DNA of 64,000 nt, taken from Pythium myriotylum. Lineage: Eukaryota > Oomycota > Peronosporomycetes > Pythiales > Pythiaceae. Within the stretch, counting starts at the first letter, position 1. Each line of letters opens with the position of its first letter. Of the stretch, positions 49,657 to 59,623 are shown piece by piece. Both the position numbers and the translations under genes were made by a program. A model generated the notes under the pieces. That model did no database searches and had not been told where the DNA came from. It saw only the letters and a list, made by a program, of their open reading frames with translations. The DNA lies in the NCBI GenBank assembly GCA_023091665.1, contig JALJCQ010000017.1:62001-126000 (forward strand), given 5' to 3'.

Positions 49657-50979
49657 GATGGAAGCTCCTAGCATGTGGAGACGTTGAACTTTGTACATGG
49701 ATGCCTGCAAACTGTCGAATCAATTTGTATACAGTATGTAATCTATCGAATCAAGATACCTCAACTTTCACCTTCGAGTGTGGTGCAAAAGCGCAGGACT
49801 TCCGATTTAGTCCATCTATCAGAATACATTAATTGGGCTCAAGATCACCCTTGTCACATGAATCGGCTTGCATCTTGGACTCTGCTTGCATGATGGAAGT
49901 GGGGTCGATTGAGTCTGTCCAAGCGACTAAGCTCGCGGGCATTCCTGGTGTACCTTTGAACGCTAAGGTATCATCGAGAAGATCTCCAACAAGGTGTAAA
50001 TACAGACTTTTCACCAAACTCCTCTCGCGTGGGCGCTGTACGGCTTGGCAGTTTGAGCCCGGTGGAGCAAGTTGTGTTTGGAGTGTGGGATAGAACCATG
50101 ATAATCGACTCTTTGGCGTCGACAACAGACCGCCATCCACCTCACCAGATAACTGGTACGGTCGGATATTCTCGTCTTCAGCGGCCACGCTAACGATGAG
50201 CGAGGAGATTGCATGCGGCGACCACAGTATGACACTGTGGCTTGCAAGTGGTGGGTGTTGAAGCAGAAAAACTTACGCCTCCTATGAGTCCTCTGGGTGA
50301 TAAGTCCATTAACCTCAAACCGGAGTTCTTTTTGAGTCTGGGTTGAGGACTCATCCCGTGAGTTCAGACGGATCACCTCAGGAGAGGCTTCTGATTTAAG
50401 CATTGGCAAGCTCACTCGATCCGCAACATGATTGGATCAATATGGGACGTTGAAAACTTCCTTGGACACGTGGCGGACTTGCTAGTTTTGTAGGCGGTCA
50501 CGTGCGGCTCCATTTTGAGTTCTCGTCTTCGCGTTCTCGTCTTCGCCTTGAGCACCACGGAAAACTTCAGATTGACTTGACTGATCCGATCTGGCTCGCT
50601 AAGGACCACTCTTGCTCCCTACTGAAAACAGGCTTTCCTTGCGCCCAGCCGCTGTATTTCCTCAAGCTCTCGAGCTCGGAAGTGGGGGCAAGCAAGTGTA
50701 TTGCGCCTTGCCCATGTGGGCGTGGCGAGGCGGGTGTTTGCCTGGTCGCAGGCAGATTCTAAACTGACCTACGACGATCTGGGAAATGTTTCCCTAGACG
50801 ATGCTACTAAGAATACACGCGCGACTTTGTGACCTGGGACGATGTCACATCCTCGAGTCTGGGTATCTTATCTTCCTCGCATCTTGCCGCATCCGGAAAT
50901 GGCAACATCCTTCGGAATGTATGCTCGAAAACGTACCACGCGTAGGGGAAGGAATCAACCACCAGACAACAAGCGAAGC
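49657..50979. other. Intergenic with repeat relics
   Basis: A truncated terminal repeat of the tyrosine-recombinase family lies at 50008-50135. The part at 50200-50700 shares blocks with 26330-26560. No gene is supported. Confidence 0.5.
50008..50135 (-). repeat. Decayed solo terminal repeat of the tyrosine-recombinase retrotransposon family
   Basis: TTTTCACCAAACTCCTCTCG (start of a B repeat) runs directly into CGGCTTGGCAGTTTGAGCC and TGTTTGGAGTGTGGGATAG, the middle and end of an A repeat. About 170 nt of the full B2-A2 arrangement is missing. It is a deletion derivative of a third element copy. Confidence 0.8.
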
Positions 50980-51400
50980 GATTGCCCAGTATCCATCGCG
51001 TGGGTTGCCTGGGCTCCCACCATGGTGGGAGCCCTGAGCTGGTGGCGTCAGTGGCGGACGCCGACGATGTCCGCGAGTCGTCGAGCTGCATGGAACAGCC
51101 GTCATAGAGCGTCGTTCTTGGGCGGCCGGTGGTCGCGCAGTTGCTGGAGGAGAAGTATGCTGTCGCGAATATTCGTTAGGCCGTGCCAGCATTTGGCCTC
51201 CGCTGTTCGTTGGCCTTCGATGAGTCCTCGGTAACTCGCTTGATGTTGGGTGGTTGTGGACTCGGCGATCCAAGTGGCCGAACTCCAGTGGATGGCAGGG
51301 TTGGAATCCACAGCCAATGTTGCCACCGACACCTCGTGGAGGAGTGCACGTGCTGGCTCCGCGAGTGCGGCAATGTGTGCGGTCGACTCACGGGTTCCAC
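50980..51400 (-). pseudogene. LINE RNase H relic (near-copy of 44474-44822)
   Basis: The part at 50980-51329 repeats 44474-44822 with only a few base changes (same NPAIHWSSATWIAES, ASYRGLIEGQ, LQQLRDHRPP text). The flanks on both sides differ, so the two are separate insertions or copies from one source. Confidence 0.7.
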
Positions 51401-51828
51401 GAGTGTGCTCGTTAACGAGACGTTACCCAACCAAAAACCCAGATCACACACTCCCAGGGCAAGGGAACGAGCGCAATTTTGGAGCTCGTCCTATAATATT
51501 ACAAAATAACGAGAAAAAGTGGGTGAGTTGACGAGCCAAAGGGGGTGAGTTGTCCCCACAGAGCTCGTTGCTCGTTGCTCGTTGAATGCTCGTGATTTTA
51601 TTGGCAGAAACCTGGACACCCTGCTTGGAAACATTACGGAGGAACTGCAATTTTCTCATTTCTTTCAATATCCATCTTCAACATTGAACGACGAGAATCT
51701 GTTCTTTCACGTTCAGTGCTGAACTGTATCGGATATTGTCGTTCGTTTCAAAAAAGTGCCCGCAGCTCGATGACATGACGCCACTCCACCACCACAATGC
51801 GGTGCTTAATTTCTCGCATTTTGGATGG
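51401..51828. other. Intergenic with GCTCGT-rich motif cluster
   Basis: CTCGTTGCTCGTTGCTCGTT and similar blocks occur at 51565-51595, with related CGAGC blocks at 52925-53065. This is a pattern seen at subterminal regions of hAT-like DNA transposons, but no terminal repeat with target duplication could be found. Confidence 0.35.
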
Positions 51829-51919
51829 CACCAACCAACATGAATGACCAGGATCCAATAATTGAGATCGTCGACGACGAAGGCGAGGACAGTGCAGAGC
51901 CGACGGAGGATGCTGTGTC

Positions 51920-52279
51920 ATGGCAGCGTATGAGGGCCAAATTGATGATATGGTTAATCATTTCTGGCAGCAAATGCATCAATTAGCGATTGAACATGCA
52001 CTCATGGCTGTGCATCAAAGATCAGAGAACAATGCACAAGAACTCTCCACACGCCAAGACCACACATCCGCTCAGATCGAGCGAGCTCTCTTCGACACCA
52101 GAGTCACGCTTCAAGACCAACTGTTCCAGGTAGTGTCTGTTCAAGACGCTCGACTCCAAGAAAGCAACGACGTTTTCAGAGGTCAAATTGCTCCGCTACT
52201 ATCGAGCGCGCAACACGAAGCTCTCTTTACACACAACCTGCTCAATGGCCAGGCATCACGAGCAAGAACAGGCTTTTAG
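51920..52279 (+). CDS. Hypothetical helical protein, 119 residues
   Basis: The ATG is at 51920. The protein is Gln/His-rich and alpha-helical (MVNHFWQQMHQLAIEHALM, then STRQDHTSAQIERALFD), unrecognised. An acidic stretch (DPIIEIVDDEGEDSAEPTED) begins at an ATG at 51841 in the neighbouring frame, so the real gene may start there and be frameshifted or spliced. It overlaps the end of the BED-like relic on the other strand; at most one of them is real in the overlap. Confidence 0.4.
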   Translation: MAAYEGQIDDMVNHFWQQMHQLAIEHALMAVHQRSENNAQELSTRQDHTSAQIERALFDTRVTLQDQLFQVVSVQDARLQESNDVFRGQIAPLLSSAQHEALFTHNLLNGQASRARTGF

Positions 52280-52619
52280 TTGACTTTCGGCACATTTCGC
52301 TTGCGAGGCAGACCCATACAAGAGTTCCATCCGACGCCTTTAATCTCACACCCCAATCGTGAATGATGCTTTTCTCGCCTTGTTCGCGCGGTACCTTTGT
52401 GAAGCCAGGAACAACTTCGGAGTTCGCGATTGCATCAGTCACAGCTTGGGGCGGCCGCTTCCTTTGATTGCGCGCAGGTGATGCCATCATCTTGTCTGGT
52501 AGAGATTCTGCTGAGCAGGCGACTTGATGAAACCGGTGGAAGTTTGATAATGCAAATGAGAGCCAAGGCGCTTTTCGATGGCAAATTGCGAGAGGTCGTC
52601 GAGGAGTCTTCGCTTCCAA
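52242..52619 (-). pseudogene. Possible relic of a BED-zinc-finger/hAT transposase N-terminus
   Basis: The minus strand carries VPGFTKVPREQGEKS, then HDWGVRLKASDGTLVWVCL and SEMCRK. An aromatic start, a DWG-x-R-L segment and WVCL...C match what I recall of BED-type DNA-binding heads of oomycete hAT-like transposases. Only this piece is present; the histidine half of the finger and the catalytic domain are absent. Confidence 0.35.
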
Positions 52620-53777
52620 GTTGAAGAAAGGAGCACGAGGTTAAACAAGCAAGGCCGTCTGGAGACGTCCTTTGATACGTGACAGCAGCCCGCTTCGCGG
52701 CGAGGTACCAAGCCCTCATGATATCGACGGCCACACGTACACAAGATATAGGATGCGAAAGCGACGGCTTCAAGTTGAATTGATGCTGATTGCCTGGACA
52801 AGATACAGGGTGCGACCACCAACTTCGAAGTTGAAGCTGAGCTTGTATTTTTCACTCGCGGCGGTGTCCCAATATTCTACCATTTACAGCCAACCAACAG
52901 GACGCAGTATTTTTTACCAATCACATGTCGCAACGAACGAGCTGAACGAGCTACGAGCTTTTGCCCGATACAATCCAAGTCATCAACGAGCTTGAGCTCG
53001 TTCGAGTGACCGCCCTGTATTAAAATTTTCGGCGAGCTGAGGTTTTTTAACGAGCGCTGCTCGTAGAAAAAAACCGTCTCGTGAAGGAGAGGGCGAGCTG
53101 GACTCGTCAATTGCTCGTCCAATCCGTGGGTCGACTCTTCAATCATGTTGAGGGGATTTTTTTAACAGCCGATGATGCTCGCTGCGGTGGCGCGTCCGGA
53201 TCTCGGTCTAGCCGAAACTGTAGCGTGTCGATCACTCGTCCGAAGCCGATAGGTAGTCTGGAGTAGGTATTACCTGCAGCAGCCGCAGCAATAACGAAGA
53301 AATCCGACAATCGTATTTATCCGATCTTTCGCTACCGAACTCATTTTATGTGAAGATACGTACAGATACGTACTGACAAACCAGACAGATCAGCCATCTT
53401 GCGTCCATGAAATTGTGATGGGTGCCCGGAACAAGTGGGTAATGTAACAACAAGGCGAGACCTGTTTGTGTATGTTCCGTGCATCCACATTCTGGGAATT
53501 GATAAAGAATTCAGTGCTCCAGGCACTCAGCTCTTGTTTGATCCAGCTTATGTCGCTAAGTGGTATGGCGTATGGATCCCCGCAAAGGAGGAAAGTGTTG
53601 TGGCTGCTTAACCCTTCGTTTCCCAACCGACCACGACAGTCACATTGCGTTCGAAAAACGCCTCCACGATGAAGGTAAGAGGCGGGTGGAACGACATAGT
53701 CAACACTGAATGCTTCCGTTATATGGGATACCGATTAGTAGCTGGGGAGGCGCAGGGTGACGGGAGGAAGTGCGCCT
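52620..53777. other. Intergenic, no supported gene
   Basis: AT-rich and CGAGC-rich segments (52925-53110) resemble those at 51565. The rest is unremarkable up to the promoter of M13 copy 4. Confidence 0.4.
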
Positions 53778-53795
53778 CTCACTTCTCCGTTTGCC
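53778..53795 (+). promoter_or_regulatory. Initiator/FPR-like element of M13 copy 4
   Basis: CTCACTTCTCCGTTTGCC lies 24 nt upstream of the ATG, at the same distance and almost the same sequence as in copy 2, while bases further upstream differ. Confidence 0.6.
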
Positions 53796-53819
53796 GAGTA
53801 CCGCGCGCGTCAAGCGACG

Positions 53820-55808
53820 ATGAAGGTCATCGTCATCACCGTTGCTATCGTCGCAGCCGCGCTGAGTCTCGCCACCAATCGTGCCAATGCTGCACTTCCG
53901 TCAGACGTCTCAGTATTGATGGACTCTTCGACTGATCCTTGTGAAGATTTCTACCAGTTCTCATGCGGAGGTTGGATTAAGAAGGCAAGAATCCCGGATG
54001 GTGAAGTCAGGGCCCTTTATCCGAACGATCTATTAGATAATCAGACGGAACACGCGATCAACAAGATTTTTGAAGAGAGGCATCCTGTGCTCGGTGAGTT
54101 CTATGACTCGTGCCTAGACACCAAAAAAACTGCGACGGCAAATGGAAACAAGCCCATTCAAGCCGCACTGTCCAAGATCCAGCATGCGTCTTCCAAGGTG
54201 GAGTTGGCGAAAGTGGCCGGAGAGCTTTGCGCCGAAGGATCATGCTTGTTGACCAGTTTTGGTTTCATCAATGATGACCGCGATCCGCGATGGAATGCAC
54301 TCATCGCCCAGTCAGCTGGCTCCCCTCTTGATGATGTGCCCGACTCCAAACTCGATGCAGCGACCAAATATATCCTCACATCTCTCAAGCTCGGTGGTGT
54401 GAATGCGCCCGGCGATGGGAAAAAGGTGGCAAAGTCGATTCTGGATATCAGCAGTATTGTTTTAGAGGCGACGCCTTTGGATTCAGAACAAGATGCTCGA
54501 AAGGACATGCTCAGATTCAAACAAGCCGAGAAGCGTTTTCCGCTGGGCTTCAAGGCGAATGCAGATGGCGCTCGAATCCGCGCGAAGAGCGCAATCAAAG
54601 ACGACTCGGTTGTGTTCATCAAGTCGCTGACATACTTCGATACTATCGAGACGCAGATTTGGAATGCCAAGTCGCTAGACGAGATCAAGTTCTTCTTGCT
54701 CTTCGTATACATTAGCGAGTTCGCCCAGTTCCTTGGTGACGTGTTCTTGCAGAACGAGAAAGAGTACCGGAGATATCTAGCTGAGAGGGTGGGGATGTGC
54801 CGTGGGCTCGCGTGGAAGACCTTCCCAGACTTGATCAACGAGTACCTGTTCAAGAAGGAACTTGGTGCCCAGACCCAACAACACGTCAAGGCAATGGCGC
54901 AGACTCTCAACGCACAAATGGCGGACTTCATCTCGAAGCAAAATTGGATGTCAGTCTATGCGCGTGGAGTGGCACAGAAGAAACTTCAGAACATGATCAT
55001 ATTTGCAGGCAAGCAAGACCTACCTGTCTCGTACCCACTCAAAATTAAAGCCGACGCGTATATAGACAATTATCGCGCAATCTCTCAGTTTCAGTTCGAT
55101 GTCGGACTCCGAGGCATTGAGATGCTTGCTGACCGCACCAAGTGGGACGGTGATCCAGGAGAAGCGACCATTTGCTATGATCCAAGACTAATACGGCTCA
55201 GAATGACGACGAGCATGCTCCAGCCTCCATTCTTTAGCACCAGCTACCACATTGCTCGTCAGTACGGCGCCCTCGCTACTTCTATCACAGCCATGCTAGC
55301 TTTAGCGTTTGGTTCGGATAGCATCCAGTTTGACAGTGCTGGTGCGAAGCGTGATTGGCTCACTGAAATAGACAAGCGAGAGTTCAACAAGCGCTGGCAG
55401 TGTTTCCGTGACCAATACAATAAGTACGAAGTACGCGGTAGCGAGGGGAACGTCCTGGGTCATCTCAACGGAAGCTTTGTACTCGACTCAGCGTTGAGTG
55501 ACGACAGTGGCATCCGCTTTGGTTTTCGAGGACTCCAGCAGTTCCTCGCGAAGAACCCCAACACCCCAACACAAGGCGTGACCCGCGACGAGATCAACCG
55601 TCTATTTTTCATTGCCACCGCGCAGCAGTGGTGCGCCAAGTCGACGGATGCCAGTCTCTTGGATACCCTAATGTTTGCTCCACACGGCCCACCTGCAGCT
55701 CGCGTTAACGCTGTTCTAAGCAACGTTGATGAGTTCGCTGAGACGTTCAAGTGCAAAAAGGGCACAAGGATGAACTCGAACAACAACAAGTGTGGTTTTT
55801 GGAAATGA
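53820..55808 (+). CDS. Secreted M13 neprilysin-like pseudopeptidase, copy 4 (intact)
   Basis: The protein has 662 residues with ATG at 53820. The signal peptide (MKVIVITVAIVAAALSLAT, cut near NANA) is followed by DPCEDFYQFSCGGWIKK. The remaining landmarks are PFFSTSYHIARQYG, LFFIATAQQWCAK, a H-x-PPAARVN segment and CKKG.RMN..NNKCGFWK. The residues aligned with HExxH are A491, M492 and L495, and the ligand Glu is Ser, so zinc binding by the classical site is not possible. The aromatic and cysteine framework of M13 (five or more conserved Cys) is kept. About 55-60% of residues match copies 2 and 3, with no stops. Like copy 2 it is probably secreted and acts by binding, not cleavage. Confidence 0.9.
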   Translation: MKVIVITVAIVAAALSLATNRANAALPSDVSVLMDSSTDPCEDFYQFSCGGWIKKARIPDGEVRALYPNDLLDNQTEHAINKIFEERHPVLGEFYDSCLDTKKTATANGNKPIQAALSKIQHASSKVELAKVAGELCAEGSCLLTSFGFINDDRDPRWNALIAQSAGSPLDDVPDSKLDAATKYILTSLKLGGVNAPGDGKKVAKSILDISSIVLEATPLDSEQDARKDMLRFKQAEKRFPLGFKANADGARIRAKSAIKDDSVVFIKSLTYFDTIETQIWNAKSLDEIKFFLLFVYISEFAQFLGDVFLQNEKEYRRYLAERVGMCRGLAWKTFPDLINEYLFKKELGAQTQQHVKAMAQTLNAQMADFISKQNWMSVYARGVAQKKLQNMIIFAGKQDLPVSYPLKIKADAYIDNYRAISQFQFDVGLRGIEMLADRTKWDGDPGEATICYDPRLIRLRMTTSMLQPPFFSTSYHIARQYGALATSITAMLALAFGSDSIQFDSAGAKRDWLTEIDKREFNKRWQCFRDQYNKYEVRGSEGNVLGHLNGSFVLDSALSDDSGIRFGFRGLQQFLAKNPNTPTQGVTRDEINRLFFIATAQQWCAKSTDASLLDTLMFAPHGPPAARVNAVLSNVDEFAETFKCKKGTRMNSNNNKCGFWK

Positions 55809-56332
55809 TGAAGCCACACGGTTGGTATCAAGCCTACGTTTGGGCAACAACTGCATACTCCACTCGTTGCAAGCGCAATCGGTATATTGACGTGAGTTGA
55901 GAACGCAATAAATCCCTTTCCATGTTAACTGAGTTGTCTTTTCTGTAGGCAGCCATCCACACATGCGAATCGCCCATCCGTAAATAGGGTAAACCCTTAG
56001 AATCAGCTCAGGTCTCGCCTGACTGCAGTACATTACCTCTTATTCTTCGATAGCGTCTCGCCAGGCGTGTGGCGTCGCGTCGTATCTGAGTCGCACTATC
56101 GGGGATTGTGCAATCAGTGCCTCCTCATACAGTACTACCGAGTCGATAGCGTCACCTCTGACGAAAGTGTTGCGTCGTCCATTCCGTGGGTCGTCCACAA
56201 TGACGTGTTGGTACAACGGATCGACAACATTTGCAGACGGAGGTGCAGCATCCCGAAGTCTGCTATCCCCTCTACGAAAGTTGGGGTGTTTCTTCAATCG
56301 GAGAAATTCGACCCAAACCCGTTTCTCCGTTA
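55809..56332. other. 3' UTR of M13 copy 4 and 5' part of the LINE
   Basis: The first ~70 nt match the 3' UTR of the other M13 copies (GAAGCCACACGGTTGGTATC). From about 56040 the sequence probably belongs to the LINE 5' UTR; the boundary is not visible. A frame on the minus strand lacks an ATG and is not called. Confidence 0.45.
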
Positions 56333-59300
56333 ATGCCCAATCAAAACTCACTATTTGCTAAGACCGGTCTGAGAGACAGGCAACCAGTCAAGAAATCAAA
56401 AAAAAAGAACTTGAACTCCCGAATTTACCCGCTGGAGAACAGATCCCCTTTTCTGTTCCCCCTACGCGAAGAAGACTCGGACCAAGAGACGGCTATCGCC
56501 TCGCGCGCGGCAGCCATGCCGCCAACCTCGATGGGAGCAGGGACGCTGCTACCCGTGGATACCGGACCTCCGCCAGACGCTCGAGAAGACTCGGTAGAGA
56601 CAGCTGTGACAGGGACCTTGCCCCCACCGTCGCCGCTGCCAGCAGACCAAGACCAGACAGCTCCATCCTTGCCCTCATTGAACGACTCTGTATCGATCGT
56701 TGAAGGCCCAACAACAGCTCACTCCACGCCCGAGGTGGCGCCGGACTCCCAGCTTGACTCCCAGACACGAAGTGCATCGCAATTACTTGGAGATGACTCT
56801 TGCTCCGATGCCTCCCCACCTCCGCCTTCACGTAGCTTCGACCAAGAAGGAAACGCGCAGAGGGAAGGGGAACTCAGCCTACCATTAAGCCCACTCATGT
56901 CGATGAAAGACTCGACTCTGCCAGCAGCGGCCAACGAATTCAACATCGGCCAAGCGCCGTCGACGACGCCAGCCTCATCGACGACGAGGAAGCCGAAGAA
57001 GAGTGCCTCGACGAAAGCCAAGGCACGCAGTGACAGCCAACGCCCGCAAGGGGCTCGCCCAGCGCGCCCAGCGGCGTCAGGGACCTCCGCGACTGCGTCC
57101 AGCACGGTCTGGAGTAAAGCCGGTACCGCGCAGCTGCGTGCGAGTCTCAGCGGCTCGGTTCTACACCCGGCAAAGGAGACGAGCCAGGGCGAGGCGCAAC
57201 CACCAGATCCGGCCCTTCTGAAACACTTCATGTGTGCTTCCAAGCCGGCCAATCTGCGACGAGACGGTGATCAGCGTCCGCTCACGATGCAGGAACGGGA
57301 GGCTTTCTACGCCTGGATGAGTTCGACAGACGACACCTCGGATTCAGGCTATACGGGGAGGTACCAGTGGGCTTCACAATCCCAGAAAACGGCGCCAAGT
57401 ACCATCTCTGTCACGCCGCCATCCTCGCGTGTGGAACGGATGTGGTGAAACGACAAAAAGTGATCGCCTTCTTCAATGCGACTTTCACTATCACCATCGA
57501 TCCTAAGTCCATGATCATGACAATCCGATTTGTGCAACCAACCGTACGAGATGCATGGGACGGTTTCGAATTTGCTCTTGGCAAGGGCATAGTGAGACTC
57601 CACGCTACAGACTCACTGACTACGGATGTACCTAAGGTTGGCTTCGACGATCCTGCGCAAAAACTCCTTTACCACGTCTATTTTCATGGAGGCACTGACC
57701 TTGTACAGCACGCCATTCGAGCGATCGGCAAAGCGGCAGCAGGCATGCCAGTCCTCGAGGCTCAATTGGTACAATCGATTGGCATGCGAGATTTCCAGCC
57801 CACGAGGTGGAAGCTGACGTTCGATCAAATCACGTGCCCGGGACCGCTCGAACGTGTGAGGAGACTCCAGGTGCTGTATGACCAGGTGCCGATTACGATC
57901 GACGTTCATCATCCGCGGGTTTCCAGAAGGGCGCCATGTACAAAATGTCTTAGTATTCGTCATTCAACCAAGGACTGCAAGAACAAGTTTGCGGAGCGAT
58001 CTGCAGCTAGTCGCACTCTCGCCCTCGACGTTCCCAAAGCGGAAGCCTTCCAACTGACCGCCGATATCTCTCCCAAAAAGATGGCACGCCAGTTGAAAGA
58101 GTTAAGGGAGACTGTCGCCCCGGAACTCGCGCGAAGCCTCGCCGCGGAAGAGCAGGCACGGCTGCAGAAGTTAGAGCGCAAGACCAAAGCTGCTGCAAAT
58201 CGAGCAGCAAAGGAAGCTACAGCTGAAGCTAGAGCCCAACAGCTCGCGCGAGCGCAAGTCGACAAAGACCGCAAGGCCCAAGCTCGGCATCAGACGCTCC
58301 AGGCGCACAAGAGCGTCCGTGACCAACTCCGACAAATCCAACAGCAGGCACGTACCACAGTCACGTCCTTTGGGAGCCCTAAGCCCGGAACCTCAACCAA
58401 GACCGGTGCGGAGTCAAAGAGAAGTGATCAGTCTGCGAGGGAGGAGCCCCCACGCGACGAAGCGAACACGAGCGAAGCGAATGCGGAGCAGCCAACTCTG
58501 GCCATCATTCCGTACGCTGACCCAGGAACACAGATTGGTAAACGCCAGGAACCGCCGTCGCCAACTGCAAGCGACTCCGGCCCTCCAGCGAGCAAAGCAA
58601 GACAATTTGTCCCGACGGACGACGACGGAGCTGGGCTGCCGCAGCTAGCCCCCGAGCAAGTCCGGACACTCGAACTTGGAGAAGGCCCTACCGATGTGGT
58701 GAGACAGCCAGCAGAGAACAACTCAGTCACGGTACCTGCAGAAATGAAGCCTGCTGCCCGACGCATTCAAAAGCAGATGCCTCTGTCCGCGTTCTTCGCG
58801 CCTCAGTCGCTCGCGGATGCACAAGCTCAGCTAGATCAAGAGATAACCATCAGACGGTTACGCCCCGAGGAGCACTGGCAAAGCCAGTTCCCAAGTCCCT
58901 TGCTCGATACCATACTTAACCAGCTATGGGCACCCTGTACGCTTGAACCCTGGAAAGCAGCCTTTCGCGCACGAGTCGTGCGAACACCAGCCAACGGTGG
59001 GTGTTTACAATTCGCAGTGCATGGCTGCAGAGCACGATACATCCGCGGCGAAGAAATGTTCGTCTGCCGAACATCCGTCAAAGAAGGTAACCACTACAAA
59101 GACGAGATGTGTACTAGCCTGCTAGAATACCTCTCGCCCATGGTGGCGGACAATACAGTCACGCTTGCGGACCTCAACCGACGGTTCTTCAAGCTCGGGC
59201 CGCCAGAGGACGAAGAAGCGGCAATGCGGGCAATTCGGCGCTTCATCGAAGGGATCCGAGATGCAACACACACTGTCCCACGGGCTCACTCGAGACCAAT

Positions 59301-59593
59301 GGGGTGCAGACGAAGACATTTTTGGGCTCGTGTGGTACGTTCGAGAACCGATCTTCGTGATCGCAGAAGATGGAGAATCTCAAAATACGACAGTCCGCAT
59401 CGTACGACTGGAACGATCCGTCGCGAAAGGACCAGAACGCATCGAACAGCTCTTCCCAGGGCCGTCCGAGGCGTTCGAAATCGTGCGAACCTTCCTCCAC
59501 CACCGAGTCCTGCCTACGATTCTTGTGTTCAGACCTAATGGAGGCAACGGCCATTTCGACAGTTTCAGGTTTCACGACAGTCTTTACAAATAA
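56333..59593 (+). pseudogene. LINE ORF1 with zinc knuckle, coiled coil and OTU-like domain; two frameshifts
   Basis: The frame starts at ATG 56333 and is open to 57448 (Ser/Pro/Thr-rich). Homologous-looking text continues in a second frame from about 57300 (GFTIPENGAKYHLCHAAI) to about 59260, then returns to the first frame until 59593. Features in order: nucleic-acid-binding region with CTKCLSIRHSTKDC (zinc-knuckle-like, about 57930), an Ala/Glu/Lys coiled coil (58080-58350), and an OTU-like protease domain. The latter has the Cys in ANGGCLQFAV (59002-59004), WGADEDIFGLVWYV, and the C-terminal His in NGGNGHFDSF (59552). The usual D-G-x-C is N-G-G-C here. OTU proteases cleave ubiquitin; some retroelements carry them, presumably for polyprotein or host processing. 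Confidence 0.6.
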
Positions 59594-59623
59594 TGGACTA
59601 GCGATGACAGAGAAGGACTCGCC

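Noticed and set aside
51401..53110. Complete hAT transposon
   Set aside because: GCTCGT-rich blocks and a BED-like piece are present, but candidate ends starting CAGGGC (51459 and 53020 on the other strand) have no matching 8-bp target duplication.
56040..56351. 103-codon minus-strand frame before the LINE with plausible amino-acid text
   Set aside because: No ATG start, no paralogue, no promoter element; it overlaps the presumed LINE 5' UTR.
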